From Coenobita brevimanus (Eukaryota; Arthropoda; Malacostraca; Decapoda; Coenobitidae), in the NCBI GenBank assembly GCA_032717465.1, contig CM064691.1, positions 1,552,315 to 1,616,314 of the forward strand: 64,000 nucleotides of DNA. Direction: 5' to 3'. Made by a program: the position numbers and the translations under genes. This document shows positions 11,700-21,291 of the stretch, piece by piece (position 1 is the stretch's first letter; every line of letters begins with the position of its first letter). A model generated the notes under the pieces. It was given only the letters and a program-made list of their open reading frames with translations, was not told the origin of the DNA and ran no database searches.

Positions 11700-12911
11700 A
11701 TGATAACAGAAAGACAGTTTGGTTTCAGAAAAGGAAAATCATGTATTACTAATCTGTTGAGCTACTATGACAGAGTAATAAACACAGTACAGGAAAGGGA
11801 AGGATGGGTGGACAGTATTTATTTAGATTTCAAGAAAGCTTTTGACACAGTACCACACCAAAGACTTTTATGGAAGCTGTACCATCAAGGAGACATTCGA
11901 GGCAAACTGTTTTGTTGGATGCAAGACTTTCTCATAAAAAGAGAAATGAGGACAGTACTAACAGGAAACTACTCATCATGGAAAGAAGTGATTAGTGGAG
12001 TACCACAGGGTTCGGTGCTGGCACCAATCATGTTTCTAGTGTACATAAATGATATAAACAGTAACACTGGAAATGAGAGCTATCTGAATATGTTTGCAGA
12101 TGATGCAAAAATACACAGGAGAATTATTAGCAAAGACTCTTGTAGGGAGCTACAAGAAGAATTAAATAAACTTCATGAATGGAGTAGTACATGGCAAATG
12201 GAATTCAATGTGGACAAGTGTCATGTAATCAAGTTTGGTAAAAGTGGAAAAAGACCTGATTGGGATTATAAGTTAGGAAATAAAACCCTATACACATCAG
12301 AAAGAGAGAAAGACCTAGGTGTGATTATCAATAACAGACTATCTCCGGCTGACCACATCAGCGAGAAGGTACGGAACATGTATACACTGCTTGCAAATAT
12401 GAGAATAGCATTCACATACATAAATGAAGACATGCTAAGAAGGATAATAACATCATTCATTAGACCAACCCTGGAATATGCATCAATAGTCTGGAGTCCT
12501 CATCTCAAAAAGCATATAGACAAGATTGAAAAAGTTCAAAGGGCCGCTACAAGATGGATACCAAGCTTGAGGGACCTAAGCTACGAAGAAAGACTAAATA
12601 AACTGAATCTACCAACACTACAGGACAGAAGGAAAAGAGGTGACATGATAATGCTATATAAGTGCATATCAGGAAAGGAGAAAATAGACATAAATGATTA
12701 CTTAACATATGGAGAAGCATCAGCAAGAGGACACTGCAAAAAACTGCATAAGAAGAGAGGTGATAATGACGTAAGGAAATTCAGTTTCCCAAACAGAGCA
12801 ATTGATCAATGGAACGCACTACCGAATGAAATAGTGTGTGCCAAAACAATTCACAAATTTAAGGATATGTACGATAAATATGGTCTAAGACACGGGACAA
12901 TACGAGCTTGA
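11700..12911 (+). CDS. LINE copy 1 reverse transcriptase C-terminal two thirds, open frame
   Basis: This is the longest undamaged stretch of copy 1 (403 codons). Motifs are ERQFGFRKGKSC (about residue 5), YLDFKKAFDTVPHQRLLWKL (catalytic Asp), GVPQGSVLAPIMFLVYINDI, NMFADDAKI (catalytic Asp pair), EFNVDKCHVIKFGK and LGVIINNRLSPADHI. They are followed by the thumb and the C-terminal RRGDMIMLYKCISGKEKID and WNALPNEIV blocks. It copies LINE RNA at the target site. It cannot act alone because the upstream frame is broken. Confidence 0.85.
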   Translation: MITERQFGFRKGKSCITNLLSYYDRVINTVQEREGWVDSIYLDFKKAFDTVPHQRLLWKLYHQGDIRGKLFCWMQDFLIKREMRTVLTGNYSSWKEVISGVPQGSVLAPIMFLVYINDINSNTGNESYLNMFADDAKIHRRIISKDSCRELQEELNKLHEWSSTWQMEFNVDKCHVIKFGKSGKRPDWDYKLGNKTLYTSEREKDLGVIINNRLSPADHISEKVRNMYTLLANMRIAFTYINEDMLRRIITSFIRPTLEYASIVWSPHLKKHIDKIEKVQRAATRWIPSLRDLSYEERLNKLNLPTLQDRRKRGDMIMLYKCISGKEKIDINDYLTYGEASARGHCKKLHKKRGDNDVRKFSFPNRAIDQWNALPNEIVCAKTIHKFKDMYDKYGLRHGTIRA

Positions 12912-12950
12912 CTCATTCCTGTAAAGATACAATTAGGTAAGGTAAGGTAA

Positions 12951-12963
12951 GAACACACACACA
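12951..12963. repeat. Short (AC)n between LINE copies 1 and 2
   Basis: AACACACACACACC joins the 3' tail of copy 1 to the truncated 5' end of copy 2. Confidence 0.8.
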
Positions 12964-12979
12964 CCAAGAACTGGTTGAA

Positions 12980-13996
12980 GTGGAGACTCACAATAGACTG
13001 GTTGAACGTGTACACAAACTAGAAATGGCTTTCAAAAATGAAATTGATGAAATAAAGAAGCAAATGCACTTGCAAAAGGAAGAGATAGAAAAACTAGGAA
13101 GGGAGGCCAATAAGAAAGACACAACCATCAGTGAACTAACAGTGGAATTGAGTACGCTTAGGAAGAAAGTGGGTGAAATGGCAAGTACAGTAGTCAGTCA
13201 CGAGAGTGTTATGGAAGAGTTCAAAAATAACACAGAAACAATTAGGCAAGCAAGCAGTCTTATGGACCAGAGCAGTGATATTGAGGAGAAGATAACACAG
13301 GTGAATGAAGCTGTGCAAAGCTACAAAAATGATGTAGAAACCACGTATGCTGAAATGGTGAAAGTAAAGAAAGACTTAGAAACAAGGGTGGAGGAAAAAA
13401 ACATTAAAAAGGAAGTGAAAAGAATAATCCAAAACAATCCAAAGTTAGTCAGAGATTACGTAGAGATAAACAAATCAATAGTAATCACTGGTATAGAAGA
13501 GGAAGAAGTTAAAAACAAGATCACTAGAGACAAAAAGGAGATGGCAAATGTAATGAGCTTACTGAAAGAAGTATCAGAGGAAATCTGTAGTAAAGACATA
13601 GAGGAACACAAAAGGTTAGGGAAATACGAGAAAAGCAAGACAAGACCGCTAAAGGTGACTTTCCAGAGTGTAAACACTGTGGAAGAGATATTAAAAAATG
13701 CAAAGAATCTTATGGAAAAAGAGGAGTTCAAAAATGTATGGATAAAAATATGCCTAACACAAGAGGAACTGGAATTACTAAAAGAGAGAAGGGAGGAAGC
13801 AAAAACAAAAAATGAGGGAAGATCAGAAGAGGAGAAGAAGAAATTTTTTTTACAAAGTAATAGGATTGCAGGTACGAAAGTGGTACACAAACAGGATGGA
13901 AGAAAAAGGAGGAAGGTAGTAGAACCATGTCATGGCAAGTATATAAACAAGATGATAAAGTTGATGTACTCAAATGTGGATGGAATGGTATCTTAA
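12980..13996 (+). CDS. LINE copy 2 ORF1-like half, open frame ending at a nonsense codon
   Basis: 338 codons: long coiled coil (residues about 1-150), then the RNA-binding ORF1p-like domain (about 190-310) and the first residues of the endonuclease (MIKLMYSNVDGMVS). It stops at TAA 13994-13996. Copy 1 reads AAA there and continues, so the stop is a single A-to-T substitution in copy 2 and not a natural ORF1/ORF2 border. The start shown is an internal Met (METHNRL..), since the family's own start was lost by truncation. Confidence 0.8.
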   Translation: METHNRLVERVHKLEMAFKNEIDEIKKQMHLQKEEIEKLGREANKKDTTISELTVELSTLRKKVGEMASTVVSHESVMEEFKNNTETIRQASSLMDQSSDIEEKITQVNEAVQSYKNDVETTYAEMVKVKKDLETRVEEKNIKKEVKRIIQNNPKLVRDYVEINKSIVITGIEEEEVKNKITRDKKEMANVMSLLKEVSEEICSKDIEEHKRLGKYEKSKTRPLKVTFQSVNTVEEILKNAKNLMEKEEFKNVWIKICLTQEELELLKERREEAKTKNEGRSEEEKKKFFLQSNRIAGTKVVHKQDGRKRRKVVEPCHGKYINKMIKLMYSNVDGMVS

Positions 13997-14005
13997 TTAC
14001 TAGAG

Positions 14006-14770
14006 ATGAATGATTATGTCAGAGAAAATGAACCACAAATAATATGCCTAACTGAGACAAAATTAACACCAAGGATATCCAATGACATACTAAACTTAGA
14101 GGAATACAATATATGGAGAAGAGACAGAAATTTAAAAAAAGGAGGAGGAATTATAATATTAACCAAGAAAAATCTAAAAGTCAAAGAAATAAAACTAGAT
14201 ATACCATCACAAGTAGAACTGATTCCAGTAGAGATCGACACATCTGAAGGTAAAGTAATTGTAGCCAATTTGTACATGCCACCCAGATCAAACACATGGG
14301 AAAGAGACGAATATGAGGACCTGGCAGAGAGTACAATTCAGAGTATAAGATCATTGCTACATAAAATGGAAGAGAAATCGGAAAGAATTATACTAACTGG
14401 GGACTTCAATACAAATATAAATTGGAATACTCTAGATATAAATAGCCAAGAAAGCTGTTGGGACCAAAAGCTCCTGGATCTCGTACAAGAGTTTTTCTTA
14501 ACGCAACATGTGAGGGAAACCACCAGAAAAAGAGGACTTGATGTACCTTCAGTGCTAGATCTAATATTTACTAGGCAAGAAAATGATATTGACAGTTTAA
14601 TATATCTCCCTCCACTCGGCAAAAGCGATCATGCAGTACTGAATTATAACTTCAGGATAGCATATGACATAGTAAACAGCAATGACAGTTACAAAAAGAG
14701 CCTAAACTATAAAAAGGGAAATTATCAAGACCTAAAGAAGTATTTCTTAGAAGTTGATTGGGAAAATTAG
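14006..14770 (+). CDS. LINE copy 2 endonuclease, open frame
   Basis: 254 codons. Motifs: LTETKLTPRISNDILN, IWRRDRNLKKGGG, VANLYMPPRSNTWE, RIILTGDFNTNINW, DVPSVLDLIFTR and GKSDHAVLNYNF, the endonuclease/exonuclease/phosphatase fold order. It ends at TAG 14768-14770, where copy 1 has a sense codon (GAG). It lies in the same frame as the ORF1-like part, separated only by the nonsense codon at 13994. Confidence 0.85.
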   Translation: MNDYVRENEPQIICLTETKLTPRISNDILNLEEYNIWRRDRNLKKGGGIIILTKKNLKVKEIKLDIPSQVELIPVEIDTSEGKVIVANLYMPPRSNTWERDEYEDLAESTIQSIRSLLHKMEEKSERIILTGDFNTNINWNTLDINSQESCWDQKLLDLVQEFFLTQHVRETTRKRGLDVPSVLDLIFTRQENDIDSLIYLPPLGKSDHAVLNYNFRIAYDIVNSNDSYKKSLNYKKGNYQDLKKYFLEVDWEN

Positions 14771-16692
14771 CTTAGAGGACAAGATTTAAATGCTGTATAT
14801 AAAAAATTTTGTGAATTTTATGAAATAGGAGTCCAGAAGTACATCCCACAGCACAAAGAAGCAGACAAGAAAATACAGAAATGGTTCAATACAGAATGTA
14901 AAAAATCAAAAGAAAGAAGAGATTTGTTGTGGAATAGATACAGAAGACACAATAGTGAAAGGGCGTATAATAATTACAAACAGGCAAGAAACGACTATAC
15001 AAGAATGAGGGAAGCCCAAAAACAGTTTGAGGAGGATATAATAAATAAAAGTAGTGATCAACCAAAGCTGTTTTACAGCTATATCAGAAGCAAAACCAAA
15101 GTAAAAGATATAATACAATCCATTACGGACGAGGGAATCACTTATACACAAGAGAAAGATATTTGTGAATCACTAAATAGGAATTCCCAATTAGTTTTTA
15201 CAGAAGAAAAAAATTTTGAGAGGGACTATGTGGAACAAGCATGTCCACACATAATACCAGATATACAAATAGCAGAAAAAGTAATACAGGAGGGGTTAAG
15301 TAGATTAGACAGAGGAAAAGCAAGTGGTCCTGATGAAATTTCATGTTGGGTATTACGAGAATGTGCAAAGGAGTTAAGTAAACCATTATTTTTAATTTTC
15401 AAGAAATCCTTGAGTCAAGGAAAACTACCTGATATTTGAAAAAAAAAAAGCAAATATTGTCCCCTTATTCAAGAAAGGGAATAGACAAAATCCTCTCAAC
15501 TACCGACCAGTATCACTGACAAGTGTTGTAAGCAAGGTATTAGAAAAAACTTATAAGAAAAGCTTGGGTAAATCATCTAGAAGAACATAGTATGATAACA
15601 GAAAGACAGTTTGGTTTCAGAAAAGGAAAATCATGTGTTGCTAATCTGTTGAGCCACTATGACGGAGTAACAAACACAATACAGGAAAGGGAAGGATGGG
15701 TGGACAGTATCTATTTAGATTTCAAGAAAGCTTTTGACACAGTACCACACCAAAGACTTTTATGGAAACTGTACCATCAAGGAGGAATTCGAGGTAAACT
15801 GTTTTGTTGGATGCAAGACTTTCTCATAAAAAGAGAAATGAGGACAGTACTAAGAGGAAACTACTCATCATGGAAAGAAGTGACTAGTGGAATACCACAG
15901 GGTTCAGTGCTGGCACCAATCATGTTTTTAGTGTATATAAATGATATAAACAGTAACACTGGAAATGAGAGCTATCTGAATATGTTTGCAGATGATGCAA
16001 AAATACAAAGGAGAATTACTAGCACAGACTCTTGTAGGGAGCTACAAGAATTAAATAAACTTCATGAATGGAGTAGTACATGGCAAATGGAATTCAATGT
16101 GGACAAGTGTCATGTAATCAAGTTTGGTAAAAGTGGAAAAAGACCTGATTGGGATTATAAGTTAGGAAATAAAACCCTATACACATCAGAAAAAGAGAAA
16201 GACCTAGGTGTGATTATCAATAACAGACTATCTCCGGCTGACCACATCAGCGAGAAGGTACGGAACATGTATACACTGCTTGCAAATATGAGAATAGCAT
16301 TCACATACATAAATGAAGACATGCTAAGAAGGATAATAACATCATTCATTAGACCAACCCTGGAATATGGATCAGTAGTCTGGAGTCCTCATCTCAAAAA
16401 GCATATAGACAAGATTGAAAAAGTTCAAAGGGCCGCTACAAGATGGATACCAAGCTTGAGGGACCTAAGCTACGAAGAAAGACTAAATAAACTGAATCTA
16501 CCAACACTACAGGAGAGAAGGAAAAGAGGTGACATGATAATGCTATATTGGTGCATATCAGGAAAGGAGAAAATAGACATAAATGATTACTTAACATATG
16601 GAGAAGCATCAGCAAGAGGACACTGCAAAAAACTGCATAAGAAGAGAGGTGATAAAGACGTAAGGAAATTGTTTCCCAAACAGAGCAATTGA
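14771..16692 (+). pseudogene. LINE copy 2 linker and reverse transcriptase, several breaks
   Basis: Open pieces lie at 14924-15439 (linker and the SRLDRGKASGPDEISCWVL start of RT) and at 15592-16692 (FGFRKGKSC, FKKAFDTVPH, GIPQGSVLAPIMF, FADDAKI, LGVIINNRL). Breaks are a TGA at 15437-15439 beside an expanded A run, an extra A near 15546, and a loss near 16670 that ends the frame early (RKLFPKQSN, stop) compared with RKFSFPNRAIDQWNALP in copy 1. Confidence 0.85.
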
Positions 16693-16846
16693 TCAATGGA
16701 ATGCACTACCGAATGAAATAGTGTGTGCCAAAACAATTCACAAATTTAAGAATATGTACGATAAATATGGTTTAAGACACGGGACAGTACGAGCTTGACT
16801 CATTCCTGTAAAGATACAATTAGGTAAGAACAATTAGGTAAGAACC

Positions 16847-17590
16847 AAAACGTTACTCCGGCCGCTCTATCGCGTACGCGGTGTAATAATACTCAAGATA
16901 TAGGAATGCCATGTTGTTGAACCTTCACTGCTATATATTCAGTTCACTTTTGCAACGCTTTTCTGTAGGTTAGCGAAGGGATCAAAGCCAGTTAACTCCA
17001 GCCTTCACAACCAGATGTCTCTCTCGATGCCACGTAAAATGGCCTGGTGGGAGCAAGACTATAAAAAAATATACATCAACGGAATGAAAAGGTTAGAGGA
17101 AAGTTTGTTGTATGTTTGGGCTGGTTTTATGGTACCTTTGCATCAATAGCTTATGTATATGCTAGGGAAGAGAGGGAGCTGAGAATTTCGCTACTTTTAA
17201 TCGGACTTCGCTAATTCCAGTGTAACCTAACCTAACCAAGTCTAACCTACCCTAATCTTACCTAACCCAACCTGAGTTAATGTGGCTCAGACTTATCTCT
17301 CTTCTCATGTTTTACCTTCATACTATAAAGCTCAGTGGGCCTGTATGAGATAGCCAGACATGACTTTTATGTTACTCCACTATAATTTTGTCTTCTGCGT
17401 TGAATTTTTAATATAGTATTTTTCAATACAATTTATTTCATCTGCATAAATAACGCACAAAAAGGATATTAACCAGCCATATCCAAAAGTAAATCGCTAA
17501 AGGAGAGGTGCTAAGGAGCCTCATTATCCGACGTGAACACTGGCCATGGTATGAACGTGCATGAGAGGCCTGAGACATGATTCTGTTATG
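16847..17590. other. Spacer between LINE copy 2 and the GC-rich block
   Basis: AT-rich DNA with the telomere-like tract at 17222-17275. Nothing else recognised. Confidence 0.4.
17222..17275. repeat. Degenerate (AACCT)n interstitial telomere-type tract
   Basis: AACCTAACCTAACC, then TCTAACCTACCCTAATC and CCTAACCCAACC. AACCT/TTAGG is the usual arthropod telomere repeat. The degeneracy indicates an old interstitial tract. Confidence 0.75.
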
Positions 17591-18295
17591 CTGGTGATTT
17601 TAAGGCGACTTCTCGTCCTAAAAACACTAGCGACTGAAGCGGGGTCCTCTTTCTAGACCGGAAGTAAAGCACCCACAAAGGAACAGGACATAAAAACCAG
17701 GCAGTGCACCTTAACACATCTATTACCTTAGTTCTAAGCGTTACAATACAACACAGAGTATATTTGAGATACAGGGGAACAGGGACACAGAGTTAACATT
17801 CAGCACCACAAAATATAGTTACACTCAGTACACACTACAATGCTCATATAGGGATATCTTGAATTATATATGGTATTGTCTATGTGTCACTTTTAGGCAG
17901 GATATACACTGAACTGATCACAAAGGGGATAAACAAGACTGGGAGTCTGTAGGGGAAATATTACTATAAATAAGATAGGATGCGGATAGCGACACTTGAC
18001 ACAGTCACCTGGTCACGGCGACGCTCACATTCTGGCTTTTGACCGGCCCGCGCACCCTAGCCTTATGCGTTCACAGAAAGTTCTTTTATTGGGGGGACTT
18101 GGATAATTACTCTAAGGTTCATTCTCTGTCCTGCCGACACTGAGTTCTTTTGGACTATTGGTTACTGCACTGTTCTTCACTTAGTCACTGTTCACTATTC
18201 TTTTCCCCGATTTGTTCTCGACACAAGGGGCGTCACTATTTACCTGTATCTCCTGGGTAATGTTCACTCCGTGACAAGGGCGTGAGGGTAGAGCC

Positions 18296-18865
18296 CTAGG
18301 GGGACCCAGCCTGCAGAGGGCAAGGGATTACCCGCAGGGGAGTCACTGCCCGGGTCACACTCGTCGGTGGGGTGCAGGGAGGCCCTCCCGTCTGGGGGCC
18401 TCTACCTGAGAGGTGGCCCTCGAGTTGGGGCCTCGTCGGTGTGGTGCAGGGAGGCCCTCCTGTCTGGGGGCCTCGACCTGGGAGGTGGCCCTCGAGTTGG
18501 GGCCTCGTCGGTGTGGTGCAGAAAGGCCCTCCTGTCTGGGGGCCTCGACCTGAGAGGTGGTCCTCGGGACTGGGGCCGAACAGCTGGAGCAGTCGGGCCT
18601 GTCGTCTCTGGCTCCATGGAGTGAGGGAGCCGGGATCGCCTTCGTCGGGAGCCGGTGGGTCTGGCCTGGGTGTCCTGGAACTGCGGGCACCTAGGGGAGA
18701 GGCGCCGACAGGGCTGGGCTGCGGCAGCTTTTCCTTCGGGACTCGGGCAGGAACAAGGATCTCCCAGTCGTGGGAGGTAGGTCCGATATCGGGCCTTGCC
18801 ACCACTCTAGTGTCACTGTAATGCTGTGTTTTTAAGACGACTTCTCGTCGTAAAAACACGAGCAC
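18296..18865 (-). CDS. Proline-rich open frame with 24-residue repeats, function unknown
   Basis: 189 codons, not recognised. It starts MLVFLRREVV in the palindromic TTTTTACGACGAGAAGTCG segment. It then reads RVVARPDIGPTSHDWE, LPQPSPVGAS and GSLTPWSQRRQARLLQLFGPSPE, followed by three repeats of about 24 residues containing SGRGPQTGGPPCTPPT. The block RVVARPD..LPQPSP..GSLTP..+QAR+L+LFGPSPE..SGRGPQT recurs in the frame at 19580-20407. Conservation of reading between copies is weak support for coding. High GC alone also makes long open frames. Confidence 0.3.
   Translation of the reverse strand: MLVFLRREVVLKTQHYSDTRVVARPDIGPTSHDWEILVPARVPKEKLPQPSPVGASPLGARSSRTPRPDPPAPDEGDPGSLTPWSQRRQARLLQLFGPSPEDHLSGRGPQTGGPFCTTPTRPQLEGHLPGRGPQTGGPPCTTPTRPQLEGHLSGRGPQTGGPPCTPPTSVTRAVTPLRVIPCPLQAGSP
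18363..18578. repeat. 72-bp minisatellite, three units
   Basis: Units at 18363-18434, 18435-18506 and 18507-18578 each begin GTCGGTG(G/T)GGTGCAG and contain GTCTGGGGGCCTC and GGTGG(C/T)CCTCG. A diverged single unit lies at about 19588-19660. 72 is a multiple of three, so the minus-strand frame is kept. Confidence 0.9.
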
Positions 18866-19579
18866 TGGACGGGGTCCTTTGGCTAGACCGGATGTAATGC
18901 ACTAACAAAGGAACAGGGCATAAAAAGAGACAGTACACCGAATCACATCTATTGCTTAAATTCTATCCCTTACAGCGCTACATACACAACATTTGGTACA
19001 CAATTACACAGAGATACAACAATACACTTATAATTGGATCCAATCTACTTTTGCACAGGGCACAGGGCAGTCAGGGATATGGGTTACTGTTATTGAGGAG
19101 AGATATCACTTCACTGCGATGGTCAATCGAGAACACTGGTCGTGCCACTGGTGGATAATAATAAACGGGGGAGTCTCACTTATATTCACTGTGATCGGGA
19201 GTCTGTGGGGGATATGATACTACAATAAAGGTAGGGTGCGTGTGGCGACATCCGACACCGTCACCTAGTCGCAGGGAGGCACTTCATTAGCCTTTCGGCT
19301 CGTTCACACACCTACCTTCGACTCCACAGAAAACTCCCCGCTTCCTTTCTGAGAGGGGGAACTGAGCTGTTTAATGTTCAAGCACGACTTACTCCGATAT
19401 CACTGTTTAACATAACTTTTATTTGTCACTGCCACTGTGCATTGGATCACTGTCACTGTATTAGGGGTCACTGTCACTATCACTGTTCTACCCGTGTTTC
19501 CTGGGTAGTTGGGTCACTAGTACTTACTGTCCAGGGAGGTTCCCTTGTTTAGGGCCTTGACCTGAGGGGCGGCTCCTTC

Positions 19580-20407
19580 CTAGGGCCGCACTGGTGGGGT
19601 GCAGGGAGGCCTCGTAGTCTGGGGGCCTCGACCTGATCGAGGGCCCTCGGGACTAGGACCGAACAGGCGGAGGATTCGGGCCTGCTTCTTCTTCTGCTGG
19701 GGCGTGAGAGAGCCTAGGTCGCCGTCGTCGGGGAACGTGGTGGAAGGCCTGGGCGTCCGGGGTCTGCAGGTGCTCAGGGGTAGAGGCGCCGTCAGGGCTG
19801 GGCTGCGGCAGCGACTCCTGTAGGGCTCCAACAGTGCTAAGGAGCATCCGGGTGTGGGCAGTAACTCCGCAATCGGGCCTTGCCACCACTCTAACGCCTC
19901 CGCTTGGCCAAGAAGCCTGGATGGCGACGAAGGGCTCCCCGGAGGGAAAGAGGCTTGAGGGAGACTCACGCTCTTCGTGGTTCCCTGAGTGTGTTCATTG
20001 GGCTGAGGTGGGGCTCCACTTCCCCTAGTATGGACTTTGGCTGGCGCCGTGAACTTGTCTGGCGTGCGAGGGACACCAGTAGGGTGATCGGGGTCGCCCT
20101 TTCGCTGAGGCAAGCGGCTGTCAGCGTGGTGTTCCTCCCGTAGTAGGGAACAAGCCGGAGTGAGGGGCACGAGGGCCGCACTCTCTCCAATACGGACAGA
20201 ACCTGCCGTCAGGGAATTCTCCACCCTGGTACGTGCCCCAGTCGTAACTGAGTGTCTGCCCGTACGGGAATCGACTAACGGAGAAACGGGATCACCCGTC
20301 TGCTCCGGCGAGAGGCTGGCCCCGAGTCGCCGCTTCCGTAATTGGGTAGCGCTACACGTACGGTAGCAGGGTCTCTCTACCCTGGACCGTATTCTGGCCG
20401 TAGCCAA
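19580..20407 (-). CDS. Arg/Pro/Ser-rich open frame, unknown, paralogous to its neighbours
   Basis: 275 codons, not recognised. An N-terminal part (RVERPCYRTCSATQLRKRR..) is followed by VPLTPACSLLREEHHADSR, then PRTPDKFTAPAKVHTR, then the shared LPQASFPPGSPSSPSR segment and the C-terminal block also found at 18296-18865. It overlaps the next frame at 20377-21225 by 31 bp. Confidence 0.3.
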   Translation of the reverse strand: MATARIRSRVERPCYRTCSATQLRKRRLGASLSPEQTGDPVSPLVDSRTGRHSVTTGARTRVENSLTAGSVRIGESAALVPLTPACSLLREEHHADSRLPQRKGDPDHPTGVPRTPDKFTAPAKVHTRGSGAPPQPNEHTQGTTKSVSLPQASFPPGSPSSPSRLLGQAEALEWWQGPIAELLPTPGCSLALLEPYRSRCRSPALTAPLPLSTCRPRTPRPSTTFPDDGDLGSLTPQQKKKQARILRLFGPSPEGPRSGRGPQTTRPPCTPPVRP

Positions 20408-21225
20408 AGTACAACTGGAGAGGGATGCGCACAGGCAACTCTCTCTCTCCTCAGCGTGTTAAGGCCGGAGCCTGGGGTCACCTTCCCCTTTACACACTTT
20501 GTCAGGCCGTAGCCTGTGTCTATTTCTCTTTTAAGGCCATAGCCTTGGGCCTCTTCCTGCCCTTGGGCCTCTTCCTGCCCTAGAGGGTGTAGCAAGACCG
20601 TCAAGACGGTGCTACTTGGGACTGACCTCTTTTCAGTCCCACCCCTGGTCTGACGGTCACTACCCCGCCCGCACAGTAGTTCAGGTTGTCTGAACGCCTG
20701 GGGTTGGGGCACTTGCGAGGAATAGGGGCTCAGGGCCGGGATGTCCCGATGACCCTCTTGCCCGAGGTCGCTAGCCTCACCTGTGTTTCCTCCTGGGGTG
20801 GTGGTGGGGTGGCGGCTCGGCGGTGATGTGGGGGGTGGTGAGGTGGGAGGTCCTGTGGCGGTCTCGGCGGGCATTTTAGTCACCTCTGGGGCTATATTCC
20901 CGGGTGGTGACGAAGGGCTCCCACAGGGGGAAGAGGCTGGAGAAGGACTCACGTCACTCGTGACCTCTCTGGTACGTCCTGAGGCCGGAGCCTTGGGTCG
21001 CCTTACCCTGGTACGTACGTTGGCTGTGGCCGTGAGCTTACCCGGCGTACAAGGAGCAACTGAAGGGCGTACAAGGCCGCTCCTTCCCCGCCACGTATAG
21101 GGACCGTCAGCACGGTGTTGCTCCCGTAGCAGGGGACAAGCCGGAGTGAGGGGCACAGAGGCCACACTCTCTCCAGTACGTACTGAGGCTATCTTCAGGG
21201 GCTTCTCTACCCTGGTACATGCCAC
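20377..21225 (-). CDS. Pro/Thr-rich open frame, unknown, internal MPAET start
   Basis: 282 codons. The first half reads VPLTPACPLLREQHRADGPY and PCTPGKLTATANVRTRV, paralogous to 19580-20407. An internal ATG at 20874 in the context AAAATGCCCGCC starts MPAETATGPPTSPPPTSPP, nearly the same as the start at 21927. The second half has RGGTEKRSVPSSTVLTVLL and a duplicated GQEEAQGQEEAQG. The true start could be either ATG. Confidence 0.3.
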   Translation of the reverse strand: MACTRVEKPLKIASVRTGESVASVPLTPACPLLREQHRADGPYTWRGRSGLVRPSVAPCTPGKLTATANVRTRVRRPKAPASGRTREVTSDVSPSPASSPCGSPSSPPGNIAPEVTKMPAETATGPPTSPPPTSPPSRHPTTTPGGNTGEASDLGQEGHRDIPALSPYSSQVPQPQAFRQPELLCGRGSDRQTRGGTEKRSVPSSTVLTVLLHPLGQEEAQGQEEAQGYGLKREIDTGYGLTKCVKGKVTPGSGLNTLRRERVACAHPSPVVLWLRPEYGPG

Positions 21226-21291
21226 GACCAGAGCCGGATGCCTACCCGTCTTACAGAGAGCAACTGAAGGGCGTACAGGGCCGCTCCTTCC

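Larger units (their letters stand above)
8731..12911 (+). pseudogene. Fused ORF1-endonuclease-reverse transcriptase frame of LINE copy 1, broken
   Basis: It starts at ATG 8731 (MDPYFSITNLEKK..). Domains in order are: a Lys/Glu-rich coiled coil (8790-9120); an ORF1p C-terminal-like RNA-binding part (RPLKVTFQS.., LTQEELELLKE.., FLQSNRIAGT); endonuclease (LMYSNVDGM.., LTETKL, LYMPPRS, LTGDFNTN, KSDHAVLNY); and RT with thumb and C-terminus. The frame passes without a stop from the ORF1p part into the endonuclease at 9261-10277, so the two are one polypeptide. Breaks relative to copy 2 are a 4-bp gain near 9108, one extra A near 9241, a loss of about 10 bp near 10268, an extra T near 10327, an indel near 10740, and the nested insertion. 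About 1300 codons without the insert. Confidence 0.85.
8454..12950 (+). mobile_element. CR1/L2-like LINE, copy 1 (nearly full length, nested insert)
   Basis: The element runs from the end of the CA tract through a 5' UTR and one long degraded reading frame (8731-12911) to a tail ..AATTAGGTAAGGTAAGGTAAGAAC followed by (AC)n. Copy 2 follows immediately in the same orientation. A 261-bp piece of another LINE is inserted at 11326-11586. Clade is inferred from the RT motifs FGFRKGKSC, FKKAFDTVPH, GVPQGSVLAPIMFLVYINDI and FADDAKI, and from the HLKK..KIEKVQRAAT..IPSL C-terminus. Placement by phylogeny was not possible here. Confidence 0.9.
12964..16846 (+). mobile_element. CR1/L2-like LINE, copy 2 (5'-truncated, head-to-tail with copy 1)
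   Basis: It begins at CCAAGAACTGGTTGAAG, which corresponds to about 8807 of copy 1, so roughly 350 bp of the 5' end are missing. It runs almost base for base with copy 1 without the nested insert and ends ..AATTAGGTAAGAACAATTAGGTAAGAACC (two tail units). No (AC)n follows this copy. Confidence 0.9.

Noticed and set aside
18372..18821. 149-codon plus-strand frame in the GC-rich block
   Set aside because: Overlaps the longer minus-strand frame; high GC removes stops on both strands, and its repeats are the complement of the 72-bp units.
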